From: DASVDE01 sp963740065
GTDB taxonomy: Bacteria; Actinomycetota; Thermoleophilia; Solirubrobacterales; 70-9
Reading direction: 5' to 3'
NCBI GenBank assembly: GCA_963740065.1
Contig: CAVUCS010000002.1
Coordinates: 124,001 to 188,000 of the forward strand
DNA: 64,000 nt
Part shown: positions 16,810 to 25,876 of the stretch, piece by piece
How positions within the stretch are numbered: position 1 is the first letter of the stretch
How the letters are laid out: each line of letters begins with the position of its first letter
Position numbers and translations under genes: made by a program
Notes under the pieces: model-generated
What the model was told of the DNA's origin: nothing
Databases searched by the model: none
Seen by the model: only the letters and a program-made list of their open reading frames with translations

Positions 16810-17601
16810 GTGTCCGAGTCTTTCTATGTGTTCGATGACGACCGCTGGGCAGCGACCGAGCTGACCCGCGGTCCATGGGACCCAGGCGCCCAGCATGCCG
16901 GCCCCCCCGCTGCGCTGCTCGGTCGCGAGATTGAGCAGCTGCCTGACGCCGGCGAGTTCCAGGTCGGCCGCGTTACCTTCGAGATTCTCCGCTCGGTGCC
17001 GATCGCGCCGCTGCGGGTGAGTGCCAAGATCCTGCGCCCCGGTCGCCGGGTGCAGCTGATCGAGGCCTCCCTCAGCGACGACTCCGGCGAAGAGCTGATG
17101 CGCGCCACCGCCTGGCGGCTTCGCACGGCGGCGGTCGATCTGCCCGCTGAGGTCGCAGAGCTGCCTCCACCGCCCCCCGGCCCCGAGCATGGCTCGGGCG
17201 TCGGCTTCTTTCCCACCGGTCAAGACGTCGGCTACCACACGGCGATGGAGGTCAGCTTCATCGAGGGCGGCTTTCTCGAGTCCGGCCCGGCGCTCGCCTG
17301 GCTGCGGATGCGCCACCCGCTGGTCCCTGGGGAAAAGCCCTCTCCCTTGCAGCGCACCCTGATCGCCGCCGACGTCGGCAACGGGATCAGCGCGGTCCTC
17401 GACTATCGCCGCTACCTCTTCATCAATGTCGACTTGACCGTTCACCTCGAGCGCATGCCCCAGGGGGAGTGGATCTGCGTCGACGCGGTCACCCGGCCTC
17501 GTGAGAACGGGATCGGCTCCGCCGAGTCAGAGCTCTCCGATGGTCGAGGTCGGCTTGGCCGTGCCGTGCAGACGCTGCTGGTCAGCGAGCGCGGCGGCTG
17601 A
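16810..17601 (+). CDS. TesB-like acyl-CoA thioesterase family protein
   Basis: This 263-residue protein looks like a double hot-dog thioesterase. Landmarks are GPWDPGAQHAGPPAALLGREIE near the N terminus, FEILRSVPIAPLRVSAKILRPGRRV in the first hot dog, and AADVGNGISAVLDYRRYLFINVDLTVHLER in the second. It probably hydrolyses acyl-CoA esters in the cytosol, but the chain length cannot be read from sequence. The start is a GTG 37 bases after the CAP gene. It converges with the MFS gene, overlapping it by 20 bases. Confidence 0.88.
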   Translation: MSESFYVFDDDRWAATELTRGPWDPGAQHAGPPAALLGREIEQLPDAGEFQVGRVTFEILRSVPIAPLRVSAKILRPGRRVQLIEASLSDDSGEELMRATAWRLRTAAVDLPAEVAELPPPPPGPEHGSGVGFFPTGQDVGYHTAMEVSFIEGGFLESGPALAWLRMRHPLVPGEKPSPLQRTLIAADVGNGISAVLDYRRYLFINVDLTVHLERMPQGEWICVDAVTRPRENGIGSAESELSDGRGRLGRAVQTLLVSERGG

Positions 17602-18754
17602 TCGCCAGCGCGATCGTCGCCGCTGAAACCAGCCCGAAGAGCGAGGCAAAGAGGAAGGCTCCTTCGTAGCCGACCAGCGCCGCAGCGATACCGGCCAGCG
17701 GCGCGCCGAGGCCGACGCCCGCGTCGAAGAAGGCAGTGAAGGTGCCGAGCGCCGCCCCGCGCCGCGTCTCCGGCACGCGGCCGACGACGATCAGCGACAG
17801 CGAGGGGTAGAGGAGGGAGAAAGCGGCACCCATCGCGAGTGCTCCCAGCAGCGCGACCGGCAGGCTGTGGGCGAGCGCGATCGTCGCCAGTCCCACCGCC
17901 TCGACCAGGGCGGCGACGAACGCGACCCGCTTGGGGCCAATCCGATCCGGGAGGTCACCGCCGATCAGGCGGGTCAAGACAACCATCGTCGCGAAGGCTC
18001 CGAACACCGTCGCCCCGTGACCGACGTCGCGAGCATCCAAGTGGAGGACGACGAAGGCGGCGACGGTCGCGTAGCCGATCGAGGCGAGGGCGAGGGCGAT
18101 GCCGGGGCGCACCGCCTCACGCGCAATCAGCGGGTGGTGCTCGTGCTCGGCGATTGGCGCCGGGCGAAACGGGTCGGGAAGCCGGAAGGCGAGCAACGCC
18201 CCAAGCAGGGGCACCGCGCCGGCGAAGAGCCAAACTGCGGTGTAGCTGCCCGCATGAAGGATCAGCTCGCCGACCAGGGGGCCGACGCTGAGTCCCGACC
18301 AGACCGCCAGGCCGTAGAGGCCGATCACGCGTCCGCGCCGTTCGGGCGGGGCGATGTCGACGATCCAGGCTGAGCCGGCGGTGAACACCGTTCCCTCACC
18401 GGCGCCAAGCACCAGGCGAGAGGCGATCAGTCCCCCGACTCCCAGCGGCAGCAGGTACATGAAGCCGGCCACCGCGACCAGGATCGATCCGACCAACACC
18501 GCGGGCTTGCGACCTCGTCGGTCGGCAAAGCGGCCGGCGAAGGGCCTCAGCAGCAGGCCGGTGACGGCGTAGGACCCAACCACGACGCCGACCGCGATGT
18601 TGCCTGAGTCGAGCGGCCCGTGCACGTAGCGGGGCAACACCGGCAGGACGGCGCCTACCGCGAGCAGGCCGCAGAAGGTGACGGCGAAGATGCCGGCGAA
18701 GGCGGCGCCGGGCCTGGCGACGACGGGGGGCGCCGCTTCAGCGGTGGCGCTCAC
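17582..18754 (-). CDS. MFS transporter
   Basis: This is a 12-helix major facilitator protein (390 aa). The signature loop between helices 2 and 3 is GRFADRRGRKPAV, and a second-half copy is GDLPDRIGPKRVAF. The N terminus begins MSATAEAAPPVVARPGAAF before the first helix. Family members of this type export drugs or sugars; the substrate cannot be inferred. It overlaps the HAD phosphatase gene by four bases, so the two are in one minus-strand operon. Confidence 0.93.
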   Translation of the reverse strand: MSATAEAAPPVVARPGAAFAGIFAVTFCGLLAVGAVLPVLPRYVHGPLDSGNIAVGVVVGSYAVTGLLLRPFAGRFADRRGRKPAVLVGSILVAVAGFMYLLPLGVGGLIASRLVLGAGEGTVFTAGSAWIVDIAPPERRGRVIGLYGLAVWSGLSVGPLVGELILHAGSYTAVWLFAGAVPLLGALLAFRLPDPFRPAPIAEHEHHPLIAREAVRPGIALALASIGYATVAAFVVLHLDARDVGHGATVFGAFATMVVLTRLIGGDLPDRIGPKRVAFVAALVEAVGLATIALAHSLPVALLGALAMGAAFSLLYPSLSLIVVGRVPETRRGAALGTFTAFFDAGVGLGAPLAGIAAALVGYEGAFLFASLFGLVSAATIALAISRRAR

Positions 18755-19572
18755 CGAACCAGCGCGGCGAGATCGTCGATGACGTGATCGGGGGGCGGGT
18801 CGGCGGCCTCCGCGTCCGCCCGCGAGGAGGCGCCGCTGAGAACGAGGATCGTCTCCAGCCCGGCCCTGCGCCCACCCTCGATGTCGGAGGCGATCCGATC
18901 GCCGACCATCGCCACCCTCGCGTTCCGCTGCGACTTACCTCTGTCATGCATAGATAAGTCGCAGCGGAGCGAGTTGAGGGCGAGGTCGAAGAGGTGGCGT
19001 TCGGGCTTGCCCCCGATTGCGGCGCGTTTCCCGGAGGCGGTTTCGACGGCCGCCAGGGTCGCTCCCGTGCCCGGCAACGCACCCCCCGGCATCGGCAGGG
19101 TCGGGTCGCGGCTGGTGGCGAACAGGGCCGCGCCGCCCTGCAGGGCGCGGGTCGCGGTCGCCAGCTCCGCGTAGTCGAATTCGCGGTGGCCGGAGACGAG
19201 CACCGCGTCGGCGCCGTGGGCTTCCTCCCCCTCCAGCAACCTCAGCCCGGTCCCCGCAATGACCTCCTTGAAACCGGGCGCCCCGATCACGAAGGCCGTG
19301 CCGTCGTGCCCGGTTGCCTCCGCGGCGAGTCTGGCGGTCGCGGCCCCCGCCGTCACAACCCGATCGTCCGCAATCTCAACTCCCGCATCGCGCAGGCGCG
19401 CGGCATAGGCGGAGGGCTTCTTCACCGAGTTGTTGGTGACGAACACAATCTCCGTCCCCTCCGCAAGCAGCTTCCCCAGGGCCTCGACAGCTCCCGGCAC
19501 CATCTCGGAGCCTTCCCACACCACACCGTCTAGGTCGACCAGAAACCCGTCGAAGTTGTCCGCGAGCGCCAT
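18751..19572 (-). CDS. HAD-IIA (NagD-like) phosphatase with palindrome-encoded insert
   Basis: This is a 273-residue haloacid dehalogenase phosphatase. Motif I is VDLDGVVW (Asp13, Asp15), the TNNSVKKP segment is typical of NagD/p-nitrophenyl phosphatases, GGKPERHLFDLAL gives the lysine motif, and VGDRIASDIEGG gives the magnesium-binding aspartates. Residues 201-217 (SLRCDLSMHDRGKSQRN) are encoded by a 51-bp palindromic repeat (18921-18971) lying between the lysine and VGDR motifs, where other family members have a shorter surface loop. Length, frame and catalytic residues are all preserved. It is probably a sugar- or nucleotide-phosphate phosphatase. Confidence 0.93.
   Translation of the reverse strand: MALADNFDGFLVDLDGVVWEGSEMVPGAVEALGKLLAEGTEIVFVTNNSVKKPSAYAARLRDAGVEIADDRVVTAGAATARLAAEATGHDGTAFVIGAPGFKEVIAGTGLRLLEGEEAHGADAVLVSGHREFDYAELATATRALQGGAALFATSRDPTLPMPGGALPGTGATLAAVETASGKRAAIGGKPERHLFDLALNSLRCDLSMHDRGKSQRNARVAMVGDRIASDIEGGRRAGLETILVLSGASSRADAEAADPPPDHVIDDLAALVR
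18921..18971. repeat. 51-bp palindromic repeat, family A, inside HAD gene
   Basis: The arms are 23 + 23 bases around a TCATG loop. The core arm CCGCTGCGACTTA and its complement TAAGTCGCAGCGG are identical to the intergenic copies at 23029 and 61627. Three positions are not Watson-Crick pairs (one T-G wobble and two mismatches), so this copy is slightly decayed. At 51 bases (17 codons) it does not shift the reading frame of the phosphatase gene. Confidence 0.9.
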
Positions 19573-19588
19573 TCGGCGGCTCAGGCTA

Positions 19589-19704
19589 TTGGGCCTATCC
19601 CGGTAGGGGTGGAGCGTCTTGTACTTTTTCGTAGCCGGTCATCGCGGACAGCCGCAAACGCGGCTCGAAAAAGTTAAGCGGAACCCCTGCCGGGATAGGC
19701 CCAA
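19589..19704. repeat. structured 115-bp repeat, family B, copy 1
   Basis: This is a long imperfect hairpin between divergent genes (HAD phosphatase and ABC ATPase), so it is not placed as a terminator. The outer stem is TTGGGCCTATCCCGG against CCGGGATAGGCCCAA. The conserved core follows, with CTTTTTCG pairing CGAAAAAG. The first seven to eight bases on each side are unique to this copy yet complementary. Inside the loop, AGCC and GGCT can form a further stem. Confidence 0.9.
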
Positions 19705-19730
19705 CGCACCGCTCTCGATACGGTGCGCAA

Positions 19731-20471
19731 ATGAGCGAGACACAGACAGCGACGCAGGTAGTGACCGCGAGCGAGGTGACCCGCCGCTACGGCGAGGGTG
19801 CCGCCGCGGTCGACGCGCTGGCGGGAGTCAGCACCAATTTCCAGCGTGGGCGCTTCACCGCGATCATGGGCCCGTCGGGCTCGGGCAAGTCGACTCTGAT
19901 GCACATCCTCGCTGGGCTCGACAAGCCAACCTCCGGCACCGTCACCCTCGATGGCGTCGAGGTAACCGCGCTCGACGACGGTGAGTTGACCCAGCTGCGC
20001 CGCGACAAGCTCGGCTTCGTCTTCCAGTTCTTCAACTTGCTGCCGGTGTTGACCGCGGAAGAGAACCTGGTGCTGCCGCTCTCGATCGCCGGTCGCAAGC
20101 CCGACGACGCCTGGGTGGATCAGCTGATCGGCACGGTCGGGCTCGAGGACCGGCGCACCCACCGTCCCTCTGAGCTGTCCGGAGGCCAGCAGCAGCGGGT
20201 CGCGGTCGCCCGCGCCCTCGTCTCCAGACCCGCGGTCGTCTTCGCCGACGAGCCGACCGGCAACCTTGACTCGAAGGCGAGCGGCGATGTTCTGAACTTG
20301 CTGCGGGGGGCGGTCGATGAGTTCGGCCAGACGGTGGTGATGGTCACCCACGATCCGGTTGCCGCCGCCCACGCCGACCGGCTGATCACCCTCCGCGACG
20401 GGCAGCTCGTCCACGACGAGGCGCCCGGCTCCGCGGACGAGGTGATCGAGCTGATGAAGCAGATCGATTAA
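19731..20471 (+). CDS. ABC transporter ATP-binding protein, MacB/LolD-like
   Basis: This is a 246-residue ATPase of the type that works with FtsX-like permeases. Walker A is GPSGSGKST, the Q-loop lies in FVFQFFNLLPVLTAEENL, the signature is LSGGQQQRVAVARAL and Walker B is VVFADEPTGNLDSK, with the switch histidine in MVTHDP. It sits four bases upstream of the permease gene and clearly forms a two-gene operon with it. Such pairs export lipoproteins, peptides or drugs, or drive mechanotransmission; the substrate is unknown. Confidence 0.96.
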   Translation: MSETQTATQVVTASEVTRRYGEGAAAVDALAGVSTNFQRGRFTAIMGPSGSGKSTLMHILAGLDKPTSGTVTLDGVEVTALDDGELTQLRRDKLGFVFQFFNLLPVLTAEENLVLPLSIAGRKPDDAWVDQLIGTVGLEDRRTHRPSELSGGQQQRVAVARALVSRPAVVFADEPTGNLDSKASGDVLNLLRGAVDEFGQTVVMVTHDPVAAAHADRLITLRDGQLVHDEAPGSADEVIELMKQID

Positions 20472-20475
20472 GCAG

Positions 20476-23025
20476 GTGACCGGCCTCGCGGTCAAGAGCC
20501 TCTGGGCGCGCAAGTTCCGCGCCTTCACCACGACCCTGGCGGTCGTGATCGGCGTCGCCTTCGTCGCCGGCACCTACATCCTCACCGACACCACCTTCGC
20601 CGCCTTCGACGAGATCTTCAGCGACTCGCTGAAAGGGACGAGCGTCGTCGTCACGGCCAGAGATGCGGTGGAGCAGGATACGGGTGAGATTCCAAGTTTC
20701 AGCGCCGCCCTGTTGCCGAAGGTAAGAAGAACCCCGGGGGTGAGACTCGCCGCCGGCGCGATCTTCACTCCGGGCGGGTTCTTTGACGCCAGAGGCGATG
20801 CGATCGGCTCGAGATTTTCACCGAAGTTCATCTCTTCGACCATGCCCGGCGAATTGGAGTCGCTCACATATGTAGAGGGGAGATCGCCACGCTCACCCGA
20901 CGAGGCCTCGTTGGACCAGTCGGCGGCGGATGAAGCCGGGATCGGGGTCGGTGACACGATCAGACTCGCCTCGGTCAGCCGCGTCAAGAGCTATCGCCTG
21001 GTCGGCCTAACCAAGCTCGGCGACACTTCCTTTGGCGGCGCCAGCATCGCCCAGGTGACCCTGGGGGAGGCGCAGCGGATCACCGGCAAGCGCGGGCGCT
21101 TCGACCAGATCTCGGTTGCGGCCCAGTCGGGCGTTTCGGCGGCGACGCTCAAAGAGCGGATCCAGCGCGTCGTTCCCCCCTCCGTCCGAGTCGAAACCGC
21201 AGAGGAGAACGCCAACCGCTCCTCTGACCAGATCCGCGACAACCTCGGCTTCCTCCGCATCGCCCTGCTGGTCTTTGCCTTCGTGGCCCTTTTCGTCGGC
21301 GCCTTCTTGATCTTCAATACCTTCTCGATCACCGTCGCCCAGCGGATCACCGAGTTCGGGATGCTGCGCACGCTCGGCGCCGGGCGCGGGCAGATCCTCA
21401 CCACGGTCGTGGTCGAGGCGCTGGCGATTGGCCTGCTTGGCGCCGTGCTCGGACTCGCCGCCGGCTTCGGCATCGCCAAGGGGCTGAACGCTCTCTTCGT
21501 AGCGATCGGCATCGACCTGCCGACGACGGCGCTGGTGCTGAAGGACCGAACCATCGTCGCCGCCTTCACGATTGGCATTCTCGTCACTCTCGTCTCCTCG
21601 TTCGTGCCGGCGCTGCGCGCCACCCGGGTGCCGCCGATCGCGGCGCTGCAAGCGCTGGAGATTCCGGTCAGTCGCCGCCGCCGGGCCGTCTACGCGGGGC
21701 TGGCGGTCCTGCTCGGTGTCGCCGGCATGGCGATGGTCCTGATCGGACTCTTCGGTGGCGCCGGCGGAGGCGAGGCGGCGGGGTTGATGGGTGCCGGCGC
21801 GGTCGCGGTCGTCCTCGGCGTCTCCCTCTTCAGTCCGCGGCTGGTGCGGCCGCTCGCCTCAATCGCCGGCTGGCCGCTGCAGCGCATGCGCAAGCTGACC
21901 GGGCGCCTCGCTCGCGAGAACACCCAGCGCAATCCCGCTCGCACGGCGGTTACCGCGGCGGCGCTGATGATCGGCCTCGCCGTGGTCGCCTTTGTCACCG
22001 TTTTCGCCGCCGGAATCAAGGGCTCGATCGCCAGCGCGATCGACGACAGCTTCCAGGGGGAGTTGGTGATCCAGAACAGCGACGGCTTCTCGCCGATCTC
22101 CCCTGGCGCCGCGGCGACGGCTCGTCATATTCCCGGGGTGGAGACGGTCTCCACCCTGCGCGCCACCCAGGCGAAGGTGGAGGGCGCTTCGGGCAAGCCG
22201 CGGATTTCGGCACTTGGCCGCGACGCCGGCAGAGTGCTGACCATCGACTGGACGGAGGGAAGCCCGGCGACGCTGCGTCGCCTCACCGACGGAGAGGTGA
22301 TCCTCGACAAGTCCTTCGCCTCCTCCAACGGCTTCGAGCTGGGGGACCGGGTCCGTTTCCTCACCCAGATCGGCAAGCGCCCCACTCTCAGAGTGGTGGG
22401 CGAGTTCGAGGACAACGCCGACCTGCTCGGCAGCGCCCTCGTCACGCAGCGCTTGATGGCGACCGAATTCGACCAGACCGATGATGTCTTCGATTTCGTC
22501 AAGCTGGCGCCGGGAGCGGACGCGAACAGAGTGCAGGCGGCGATCACAGCGGCAATGGATCGCGCTTTCCCGACCGCGGACGTTCTCAACCAAGCGGAGC
22601 TGAAGCAGAATCAGGAAGACCAGGTCAACCAGCTGTTGGGGTTGATCTACGCCCTGCTCGGGTTGGCCGTGATCGTCTCCCTGTTCGGAATCGCCAACAC
22701 GCTGGCGCTCTCTATCCATGAGCGCACTCGGGAGCTGGGGATGCTGCGCGCGATTGGAATGTCCCGCCGCCAGGTGCGGACGATGATTCGCTACGAGGCG
22801 GTGATCACGGCCCTGATCGGCGCGATCCTCGGCATGGTGCTCGGCGTGATCTTCGCGGCGTTGATCGCCCAGCCGCTGAAGGACGAGGGCTTCACCCTCT
22901 CCTACCCGATCGGGACGCTGATCGGCCTGCTCGTCTTCGCCGCGATAGCCGGCGTGATCGCGGCAATTGCCCCGGCTCGTCGCGCCTCGCGCCTAGATGT
23001 CCTGGAGGCGCTGCAGTACGAGTAA
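20476..23025 (+). CDS. FtsX-family ABC transporter permease
   Basis: This is an 849-residue permease with two FtsX modules. The first helix is at about residues 15-37, followed by a large extracellular MacB-type domain (to about 255), then three helices. After a connecting segment with two further hydrophobic stretches, a second helix and extracellular domain lead to the last three helices. The TITEFGMLRTLGAGRGQI and TRELGMLRAIGMSRRQV motifs, one per module, contact the ATPase. The start is a GTG at 20476. It ends four bases before a 51-bp palindrome shared with the convergent esterase gene. Confidence 0.94.
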   Translation: MTGLAVKSLWARKFRAFTTTLAVVIGVAFVAGTYILTDTTFAAFDEIFSDSLKGTSVVVTARDAVEQDTGEIPSFSAALLPKVRRTPGVRLAAGAIFTPGGFFDARGDAIGSRFSPKFISSTMPGELESLTYVEGRSPRSPDEASLDQSAADEAGIGVGDTIRLASVSRVKSYRLVGLTKLGDTSFGGASIAQVTLGEAQRITGKRGRFDQISVAAQSGVSAATLKERIQRVVPPSVRVETAEENANRSSDQIRDNLGFLRIALLVFAFVALFVGAFLIFNTFSITVAQRITEFGMLRTLGAGRGQILTTVVVEALAIGLLGAVLGLAAGFGIAKGLNALFVAIGIDLPTTALVLKDRTIVAAFTIGILVTLVSSFVPALRATRVPPIAALQALEIPVSRRRRAVYAGLAVLLGVAGMAMVLIGLFGGAGGGEAAGLMGAGAVAVVLGVSLFSPRLVRPLASIAGWPLQRMRKLTGRLARENTQRNPARTAVTAAALMIGLAVVAFVTVFAAGIKGSIASAIDDSFQGELVIQNSDGFSPISPGAAATARHIPGVETVSTLRATQAKVEGASGKPRISALGRDAGRVLTIDWTEGSPATLRRLTDGEVILDKSFASSNGFELGDRVRFLTQIGKRPTLRVVGEFEDNADLLGSALVTQRLMATEFDQTDDVFDFVKLAPGADANRVQAAITAAMDRAFPTADVLNQAELKQNQEDQVNQLLGLIYALLGLAVIVSLFGIANTLALSIHERTRELGMLRAIGMSRRQVRTMIRYEAVITALIGAILGMVLGVIFAALIAQPLKDEGFTLSYPIGTLIGLLVFAAIAGVIAAIAPARRASRLDVLEALQYE

Positions 23026-23028
23026 CTC

Positions 23029-23079
23029 CGCCCCGCTGCGACTTATCCCTGTATGTCAGAGATAAGTCGCAGCGGAACG
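23029..23079. repeat. 51-bp palindromic repeat, family A
   Basis: The 19-bp stem starts CCGCTGCGACTTATC, has a single mismatch and closes with a TATGT loop. It lies between two convergent genes, three bases after the permease stop and directly against the esterase stop codon. There it could end transcription from both sides, although no T-run follows either arm. The left end (CGCC) has drifted from the family CGTT, while the right end AACG is intact. Confidence 0.9.
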
Positions 23080-24141
23080 TTAGGCCAGGCCCATGCGCAG
23101 GGCGCCCGCGGCCTCTGACATAGCCGCCCGGGCTGAGCGGCTGACCGCCGTCATGTTGGCGAAGCCGTGGATCAGGCCCGAGTGGCGCCGTAGCGCGACG
23201 TGTGTGCCCGCCTCCCGCATCCGCTTCGCGTAAGCCTCGCCTTCGTCGCGCAGGGGGTCGAAGCCGGCCGTGGCGACGTAGGCGGGGGCGAGGCCGGAGA
23301 GGTTTTCGGCCCGCAGCACCGAGACTCGTGGGTCCGATCCGTCCTCCTCATTGGGCAGGTAGTTGTGGTCGAACCAGTCCATGTCGCCCGCCGTAAGCAG
23401 GAACCCATTGGCGAACAGCCGCCGTGAGTCTCCACCCGTGAAGTCGGCCACGGGGTAGATCAAGAGCTGCATCGCCGGAGTCGTTCCGCCGTCGTCGCGG
23501 GCGAGCAGGCTGGTGACCGCCGCTAGGTTGCCGCCGGCGCTGTCGCCGCCGACGGCGACGCGGTTTGGGTCGACTCCCAGGTCCCCGGCGTTCGCGGTTG
23601 CCCAGCGGAAGGCAGCCAAGGCGTCGTCCACGGCGGCGGGGAACGGGTGCTCCGGGGCCAGCCGGTAGTCGACGGAGAGGACTGGGAGCTCCGCGTTGGC
23701 GGCGAGGAAGCGGGCGGTGGAATCGTGGGTGTCGAGGTCGCCGATCACCCAGCCTCCGCCATGGAAGTAGACGAATAGCGGCGAGGGTCCCGCGGCGGAG
23801 TTGCTCGGCGTGTACAGCCGGGCGGGGATCGCCCCCGCCGGCCCCGGAATATCCAAGCGCTCGACTCGATCCATCGGCAGGGGAAGCCCGGCCACTGTTG
23901 CCGCTCCGCGCCGGTTTTCCGCCCGCGCCCTCTCTGGACTCCTGCGCCCCTCTCCGGTTACGGAAGCGTCGCCCGCCGCGGCCGACAATCGTAAGAAGGC
24001 ATGGATGTCGCTTTCCAACACCTGCCCGTCGATTTCCGGGGGCGCCCCAAACAACAATCGTTGGGCCCCGGCCGGCAACCCGCACGCGGCCCGCAGGATC
24101 CGATGCTCCGTGCGCACGGAGAGGCGAGGGAGGGCGGCCAC
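23080..24141 (-). CDS. alpha/beta hydrolase, HSL-type esterase/lipase
   Basis: This 353-residue hydrolase is of the hormone-sensitive-lipase group. The oxyanion-hole motif is YFHGGGWVIGD (near residue 125), the nucleophile serine is in GGDSAGGNLAA, the acidic residue lies in TAGFDPLRDEG, and the base histidine in SGLIHGFANM. The N-terminal cap segment is long and arginine-rich. The GTG start at 24141 is divergent from the P450 gene with 101 bases between. Acyl ester substrates are expected; the two divergent genes may share regulation. Confidence 0.94.
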   Translation of the reverse strand: MAALPRLSVRTEHRILRAACGLPAGAQRLLFGAPPEIDGQVLESDIHAFLRLSAAAGDASVTGEGRRSPERARAENRRGAATVAGLPLPMDRVERLDIPGPAGAIPARLYTPSNSAAGPSPLFVYFHGGGWVIGDLDTHDSTARFLAANAELPVLSVDYRLAPEHPFPAAVDDALAAFRWATANAGDLGVDPNRVAVGGDSAGGNLAAVTSLLARDDGGTTPAMQLLIYPVADFTGGDSRRLFANGFLLTAGDMDWFDHNYLPNEEDGSDPRVSVLRAENLSGLAPAYVATAGFDPLRDEGEAYAKRMREAGTHVALRRHSGLIHGFANMTAVSRSARAAMSEAAGALRMGLA

Positions 24142-24242
24142 GACGGGTGCAGGCTATCCGCAAATCACGCGCTTGGGCTGGATCCGCCTACGGGAAACCT
24201 TCACACAACGGTGGTCGAGGCCACGGATACCCTGCATGAGGC

Positions 24243-25592
24243 ATGGAGGCGGCAACCACCAGCGTCGGACCACGGCCGGTCGTTCGGCCGGCTCGCCGGC
24301 AGCTTCCACCCGGGCCACCCCTTCCGCGAGTTGCGCAGACGGCGATCTGGTCTCGCCAGGCACGGCGGATGCTTTACGCGTGCAACGACCGCTACGGCGA
24401 CATGTTCACGCTGAAGATCGCCTACGAGGGCAAGTGGGTAATGCTCGCCGACCCCGAGGCCGTGAGACAGGTCTTCACCGGCGACCCGCGCGTCTTCCAC
24501 GCGGGGGAGGGGAACCAAATCCTCGCGCCGGTCCTCGGCCGCAACTCGATTCTCGTCCTCGACGAGAAGCCCCACATGAGCCAGCGCAAACTGCTGTTGC
24601 CGCCCTTCCACGGCGCTCGCATGCAGGGCTACGAACGGACGATGAGTGAGATCGCCGCGGCCGAGATCGCGAGATGGCCAACCGGCGAGCCCTATGAGCT
24701 GCGCCCGCGGATGCAGGCGATGACTCTGGAGATCATTCTGCGAACGGTGTTCGGCGTGGGGGAGGAGGCGCGACTCGCTCCGCTGCGCGAGGCGCTGCGC
24801 GACTTCCTCGACTTGACGACCAACCCCAGAATGCTGTTTCCGCTGGTTTTGCTGGGCCCCAAGCGCATCCGCCGCTTTCCGGCCTTTCGACGCCGCATTG
24901 ACCGCGTCGACGAACTGATCTATCGCGAGATATCTGAGCGACGTCAGGTCGGCGATCTCGAGGAGCGCGACGACATCCTTTCGATGCTGGTCGCCGCCCG
25001 GCACGAAGACGACAGTCCAATGAGCGATGAGGAGATGCGCGACGAGCTGCTGACGCTGCTCGTCGCCGGCCACGAGACCACCGCTACCTCCCTTTCCTGG
25101 GCGGTCGAGCGCCTCGCTCGCCATCCCGAAAAGCTCGAGCGGCTACGCGAGGAGGCGGTTGCCGGTGAGGACGACTCCTATCTGACCGCGACGATCCAGG
25201 AGACGCTGCGCCTGCGGCCGGTGATCTCGATCGTCATCCGCCGCCTCACCGAGCCGGTGGAGATCGGCGGTTACGAGCTGCCGGCCGGCGTCTCGGTTAC
25301 GCCCTCGGTCTACCTCGTCCACCGCAACCCGGAGATCTATCCCGACCCGGAGAGCTTCAAGCCCGAACGTTTCCTCGACAACCCGCCGGGCACCTACAGC
25401 TGGATTCCGTTCGGCGGCGGCGTCCGCCGCTGCCTCGGCGCCTCCTTCGCCCAGTTCGAGATGGCTGTCGTCCTCAGGGAGCTGGTCAAGCGCCACGGCA
25501 TCAGGCCGGCCGACCCAAAGCCCGAGCGCGTATTCCGCCGCGCGATCACCGAAACCCCACGCCACAACGCAAAGGTAATTCTCGGCAGCTGA
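24243..25592 (+). CDS. cytochrome P450
   Basis: This is a soluble P450 of 449 aa. The I-helix oxygen-activation motif is VAGHETTATS, the K-helix is ETLRLRP, the meander has PERFLDNP, and the heme-binding loop is FGGGVRRCLGA with Cys397. The N terminus is proline/arginine-rich without a membrane anchor, so it needs external ferredoxin or flavodoxin partners, none of which are adjacent. Its sequence style resembles CYP110/CYP132-like fatty-acid or terpenoid hydroxylases, which is only a guess. A small secreted protein follows. Confidence 0.96.
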   Translation: MEAATTSVGPRPVVRPARRQLPPGPPLPRVAQTAIWSRQARRMLYACNDRYGDMFTLKIAYEGKWVMLADPEAVRQVFTGDPRVFHAGEGNQILAPVLGRNSILVLDEKPHMSQRKLLLPPFHGARMQGYERTMSEIAAAEIARWPTGEPYELRPRMQAMTLEIILRTVFGVGEEARLAPLREALRDFLDLTTNPRMLFPLVLLGPKRIRRFPAFRRRIDRVDELIYREISERRQVGDLEERDDILSMLVAARHEDDSPMSDEEMRDELLTLLVAGHETTATSLSWAVERLARHPEKLERLREEAVAGEDDSYLTATIQETLRLRPVISIVIRRLTEPVEIGGYELPAGVSVTPSVYLVHRNPEIYPDPESFKPERFLDNPPGTYSWIPFGGGVRRCLGASFAQFEMAVVLRELVKRHGIRPADPKPERVFRRAITETPRHNAKVILGS

Positions 25593-25637
25593 GGCGACGG
25601 CGGGGGAGAGTTGGATCGGCCGAGGTCTTGTCCTCGG

Positions 25638-25874
25638 ATGCGACTAAAAGCGATGCTCTCGACTGTCCTGGTCCTCACGACGCTAGTCCTCGGTGTCGTG
25701 TCGACGAAATCCACTGCTGCGACGGCGATCTTTGGCGCCGCCAAGGCATTCCCCGGCTCGCTGCGCATGCATTGCGGCGAGCCTCAGTCCCTCCATTTGA
25801 CCCGCTACGAAGACGGCTCCGCCCAGCTCAAGTGCGCCGGCCGCGTCCTGGTCCGAGTGTCCGTACCCGGCTGA
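25638..25874 (+). CDS. small secreted hypothetical protein
   Basis: This 78-residue protein starts at the ATG at 25638; a TTG at 25611 would add nine residues. An N-terminal hydrophobic stretch (AMLSTVLVLTTLVLGVV) acts as signal or anchor. The mature part is short with two cysteines (RMHCGEP and LKCAG), perhaps a disulfide, in beta-like sequence. There are no known motifs. It follows the P450 by 45 bases on the same strand and converges with the ribonucleotide reductase, two bases from its stop. Confidence 0.65.
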   Translation: MRLKAMLSTVLVLTTLVLGVVSTKSTAATAIFGAAKAFPGSLRMHCGEPQSLHLTRYEDGSAQLKCAGRVLVRVSVPG

Positions 25875-25876
25875 GC

